The translations under genes were made by a program, and so were the position numbers. From NCBI GenBank assembly GCA_016000045.1, contig JAECQY010000010.1, forward strand, positions 1 through 64,000: DNA of 64,000 nt, written 5' to 3'. A model generated the notes under the pieces. It made no database searches and had not been told where the DNA came from. It was given only the letters and a program-made list of their open reading frames with translations. This document shows, piece after piece, positions 61,288-64,000 of the stretch. Source of the stretch: Myxococcaceae bacterium. Lineage in GTDB: Bacteria; Myxococcota; UBA727; JABDBI01. Position 1 is the first letter of the stretch. Each line of letters opens with the position of its first letter.

Positions 61288-62346
61288 TTAGACATGACTG
61301 AGATCCACGCTGTGTACCTGGCTCTCTCCAAGACCTGCGGAAGTGATCTGCACAAAGCGAGCTTGTTTAACCAAATCAGGTAAAGTGGCTGCTCCCAAAT
61401 AACCCATGCCCGAACGAAGCCCGCCGAGCAGCTGGAATAAGACGCTTTCCAAATGGCCTTGGTAAGGCGTTTTGGCTTCAACGCCTTCGGGGACCAGCTT
61501 TTGGGTGTCGCGGACGTCGTTTTGCCCGTAACGGTCTTTGCTTCCTTTTTGCATGGCAGCTGCAGAGCCCATGCCTCGATAATATTTGAATCTTTGGCCG
61601 TTCAATTCCATCACTTGGCCCGGAGATTCTTCACAGCCCGCAATCAATGAGCCGAGCATCACGGCCTGAGCTCCAGCTGCGAGTGCTTTGGTGATGTCAC
61701 CGGAATGTCGGATTCCACCATCGGCAATTACGCCGACTCCATGTTGTTTGGCTGCTTGGGAGACTTCGAGCACAGCGGTCAATTGAGGCACTCCTACGCC
61801 AGCGACCAGGCGAGTGGTGCAGATAGAGCCGGGTCCAATGCCGACTTTTAGGATGTCTGCTCCTGCGTCTATTAAAGCTTTTGCAGCTTCTTGAGTCGCA
61901 ATATTGCCCGCGATAATAACAACCTCTTCCCCGAACCAGCCTTTGAGCGCGGTGATTCCGTTTAAGACGCCTTTCGAGTGTCCGTGAGCCGTATCCAGGA
62001 CTAAAATTTTTGCACCCGCATCCACTAACGCTTTCGCTCGAGCTTCCAGTTCGGGGTTGGGTCCTACGGCAGCAGCGCATCTTTGACCCGATTGAACCAC
62101 GCACTTGACTTCTTCCACTTGGGCTTCACGGCTCATGTTTTTGTGAATCACGCCAAGTCCGCCTAAACGTGACATTTCCATGGCCATAGAACTTTCGGTG
62201 ACCGTATCCATCGCGGCAGATAAAATCGGACTTTTTAAGAGCAGCTTCTTCCCTAGAGTGGTTTGGATATCTACTTGAGAAGGGAGAATCTCAGAATAAG
62301 CCGGTACGAGCAACACATCATTAAAAGTGAGCGCCAAAGGGAACAT
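61288..62346 (-). CDS. guaB: Inosine-5'-monophosphate dehydrogenase lacking CBS domains
   Basis: IMPDH makes XMP from IMP, the committed step to GMP. From ATG 62346 it has 352 residues against about 490 in most bacteria. Catalytic parts are complete: [60 protein letters not shown], the loop [11 protein letters not shown] with Cys176, [10 protein letters not shown] and the flap KDRYGQ. The tandem CBS domains that normally sit after the IHKNM segment are absent: residue 86 runs straight on to GQRCAAAVG. Loss of CBS should remove purine-nucleotide feedback. A TTG start at 62412 would add 22 unrelated residues. Confidence 0.93.
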   Translation of the reverse strand: MFPLALTFNDVLLVPAYSEILPSQVDIQTTLGKKLLLKSPILSAAMDTVTESSMAMEMSRLGGLGVIHKNMSREAQVEEVKCVVQSGQRCAAAVGPNPELEARAKALVDAGAKILVLDTAHGHSKGVLNGITALKGWFGEEVVIIAGNIATQEAAKALIDAGADILKVGIGPGSICTTRLVAGVGVPQLTAVLEVSQAAKQHGVGVIADGGIRHSGDITKALAAGAQAVMLGSLIAGCEESPGQVMELNGQRFKYYRGMGSAAAMQKGSKDRYGQNDVRDTQKLVPEGVEAKTPYQGHLESVLFQLLGGLRSGMGYLGAATLPDLVKQARFVQITSAGLGESQVHSVDLSHV

Positions 62347-62398
62347 AGCTTCTGTAGCTATCACAGATGATGGAGGATTTCGAGTCCGCAATAGGCTT

Positions 62399-63283
62399 TC
62401 ATACAGAGTCAAAAAAGATTTTAAACGGCCCTTCTTGATCGATCAAATCCATCCCTTGCGAGACAAGACGGCTAATCTGAGCTTTGTCACGTTTTAAATA
62501 GGCTGCAATTTCGCGAATTGGGTGAGCGAATTTCAAAGAAGCAACGGTTGCGAATAATCGTCTTGCCAGTACTCGATCTTGTCTGCGAGAGCTTGTGTGA
62601 ATCAGTTTCGTTTCGATGCCAAGAAACAGAGCGACTCGTTGGTCTAAAAACTTTAAATTGGCTTTTTTAGGGTGTTTGATCGGTTGCGCTGTTGGGTTCA
62701 GCTGACTTGGGATGCTGAGTACGTCATCTGCTTCGAGAGAGGCTGATTCGACATATCGATCAAAGGCTCGACGCGAACTTGTTTCGCTGCCTGCGAAGAG
62801 AGAAAGAATGGGTTGGGTGCTCAAAAAACTCATGTTCGCCTCTCTGGGATTCAGGTAGGCCGAATGGCTGCTCCAAGCATAGTTTTCTGCTCGGCGCACA
62901 AAACCCTGACGCACAGGCCAGAGATGCGTGTTGCGAACGGCTTCCAGAACACTGGAAGAGTGCAATAGACGGGATTCGAATCGATTCTGAAACAAGGGTC
63001 CGAAGCGTTTTTGATGTTGATTCATTCGAAGAGCGTGTCGAGTGTGAAGCCGTTGGATGGCGCGCGAGAGGGATAATTGGCCTGGAATCATCAAAAGCCT
63101 GATCTGTGTCGGATGAAGACAATAGGCCAATACCTCAACGGCCCGAGACCGCGCGAGCTCTTCCAGGGTATCCAAATACGAGTAGTAGTCTTGATCCAAG
63201 TAGAATAGATCGGCTACACCGCTTGGTCGAGCAAACACCCAATGCGGTTCGCCAATCCTGGTTAAGCGAGCCGTCCGTGACAC
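62399..63283 (-). CDS. Y1-transposase-like (RAYT-type) protein with lost catalytic motifs
   Basis: This 294-residue protein follows REP-associated tyrosine transposases: an opening ending ARPSGVADLFYLDQDYYSYL, YCLHPTQIRLLMIPG, RFGPLFQNRFESRLL, then PVRQGFVRRAENYAWSSHSA. The metal-binding HUH, normally in PNHxHLL, reads PTQIRLL here (residues 58-64). The catalytic Tyr, normally YxHLNPV, reads NTHLWPV (118-124). A C-terminal DnaA-like helix-turn-helix remains (HPIREIAAYLKRDKAQISRL). It is therefore probably a non-transposing DNA- or RNA-binding protein. It sits between guaB and a small membrane protein, all on the minus strand. The start is GTG at 63283. Confidence 0.75.
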   Translation of the reverse strand: MSRTARLTRIGEPHWVFARPSGVADLFYLDQDYYSYLDTLEELARSRAVEVLAYCLHPTQIRLLMIPGQLSLSRAIQRLHTRHALRMNQHQKRFGPLFQNRFESRLLHSSSVLEAVRNTHLWPVRQGFVRRAENYAWSSHSAYLNPREANMSFLSTQPILSLFAGSETSSRRAFDRYVESASLEADDVLSIPSQLNPTAQPIKHPKKANLKFLDQRVALFLGIETKLIHTSSRRQDRVLARRLFATVASLKFAHPIREIAAYLKRDKAQISRLVSQGMDLIDQEGPFKIFFDSV

Positions 63284-63307
63284 ACTTTTTGGTGAACGCT
63301 TAGGCTC

Positions 63308-63550
63308 TCATTGGCATTCATTGTCTTTTTTGTCGTCTGAGTTGCAACAACCCAAACGCGGGCTACAACATTGGCAACGCTTGCCGCACAGCATCAAGAC
63401 ACCGATCAGCCCCAAACACAGAGGCCATGCGATGTTGGATGCGCACTCAGGAATGATTCCGGCGTTACCAAGACCGATTGAAGCTGCCAGCCCGATCACC
63501 AGTAGGGCGGTGAGGGAATGACGGGGATACCGACACGATTTTTTTTCCAT
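63308..63550 (-). CDS. Small membrane protein with Cys-rich tail
   Basis: This 80-residue protein has two hydrophobic segments (LTALLVIGLAASIGLGNAGI and IAWPLCLGLIGVLMLCG) followed by a short tail with cysteines (KRCQCCSPRLGCCNSDD). GGAG lies upstream of the ATG. The tail could bind metal or be lipid-modified; no family is recognised. It lies four bases after the pssA stop and 24 bases before the degenerate transposase-like gene. Confidence 0.6.
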   Translation of the reverse strand: MEKKSCRYPRHSLTALLVIGLAASIGLGNAGIIPECASNIAWPLCLGLIGVLMLCGKRCQCCSPRLGCCNSDDKKDNECQ

Positions 63551-63554
63551 GAAT

Positions 63555-64000
63555 TTACTCCTTTCGCACCCAGTATAACCGATTTAGAGAATAACGGCTA
63601 ATGCCTGCCACAATATAAATTCCGAGAAGCCCAACGACTCCCAAGCTAATCGGATAATGCAAGCGAAACCACCAGGTTCCCGTCAACAGAATCAGAAGGG
63701 TGAGTGCGGTTTGTCGATTGAACTTCGATTTCTTAAAAGTCCAATACTCAACCGTGCTGATCATGAGAATTCCCATCAGGAGGATCAAATACAAGATCCA
63801 TTCTGGGTGCTTCACAGGGGAACCTGCAAAAAGTTTCAAGTGAGCGACCAAAGAGGCCACCAAAACGGCAGCCGCTAAAGGGATCGGAAGGCCCATGAAA
63901 AATTCGCCGGCTTCTCCTTTTTCTCGAGCAGATATCACATTAAAACGGGCTAAACGGATGGCTCCGCAGGCGGCGTAGAAAAAAGCTCCCAAAAATCCCA
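63555..64000 (-). CDS. pssA: CDP-diacylglycerol-serine O-phosphatidyltransferase, C-terminal part
   Basis: The frame is open to the right edge, so only the last 148 residues are seen. It reads CGAIRLARFNV, then GLPIPLAAAVLVAS, typical of PssA directly after the CDP-alcohol phosphotransferase motif, which lies outside the window. Several membrane helices follow, with a basic end (SLNRLYWVRKE). PssA makes phosphatidylserine, the precursor of phosphatidylethanolamine, at the inner membrane. A close relative such as a phosphatidylcholine synthase is less likely. Confidence 0.82.
   Translation of the reverse strand, partial: GFLGAFFYAACGAIRLARFNVISAREKGEAGEFFMGLPIPLAAAVLVASLVAHLKLFAGSPVKHPEWILYLILLMGILMISTVEYWTFKKSKFNRQTALTLLILLTGTWWFRLHYPISLGVVGLLGIYIVAGISRYSLNRLYWVRKE

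Overview
The window comes from the chromosome of a Gram-negative bacterium. It carries outer-membrane machinery (a TamA-like Omp85 barrel, TamB, lipoproteins, another beta-barrel), ordinary housekeeping genes and stop-codon use that fits the standard code. A mevalonate kinase, a PilA-like remnant with the SKQSEAK motif of delta-proteobacterial pilins, a type III secretion rod protein and a two-part exported barrel protein point towards Myxococcota/Bdellovibrionota-like lineages. This placement is an inference. Several genes of eukaryotic flavour (an apyrase, a FYVE-type zinc finger, a PI-PLC-like enzyme, a Hint protein, a eukaryotic-type IleRS) suggest life in or with a eukaryotic host.

Layout. 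0-6 kb is accessory: the end of a DUF1566 surface protein, a decayed IS5-family element, a secreted protein plus a membrane-anchored PLC-like enzyme, a ruined DUF4143 ATPase and the first of three AAA-ATPase/PDDEXK_9 genes. 6-12.4 kb is housekeeping (lpdA, rpmG, then ftsY-dut-MFS-recO) ending in the second ATPase/nuclease. 12.4-22 kb holds a DUF1566 surface protein, ileS, the third ATPase/nuclease, a 2Fe-2S ferredoxin, an HTH regulator and gltX-ndk-trmL. 22-29 kb is one long minus-strand unit: pilin-like, pseudouridine synthase, gatC, gatA, HIT, an asd-like gene, a barrel protein, thiL. Facing it at 29-36.5 kb is apyrase-tamB-tamA-pdxA.

36.7-48.2 kb is the most unusual stretch. It holds a secreted FYVE-type protein ending in a DUF1566-like domain, a protein with a probable beta-propeller, transposase relics around an exported Hint protein, and a 1742-residue protein with five tandem pairs of DUF1566 modules. 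Three proteins in the window share an undescribed exported N-terminal module followed by a Ser/Thr-rich linker, with interchangeable C-terminal parts.

48.2-52 kb carries leucine dehydrogenase-type, RNase G and lipoprotein genes. 52-57 kb has a sigma-28-like factor, a SctI-type rod protein, a PLD-type phospholipid synthase, an orphan HigA-like antitoxin with a palindromic operator, tRNA-Pro and tRNA-Glu, and a four-gene minus-strand set that looks type III secretion related. 57-64 kb is housekeeping: a DUF2203 protein, a hydrolase, rsmB, polyprenyl diphosphate synthase, mevalonate kinase, an IMP dehydrogenase without CBS domains, a degenerate Y1-transposase-like gene and the end of pssA.

No CRISPR array, prophage, integron or rRNA was seen.
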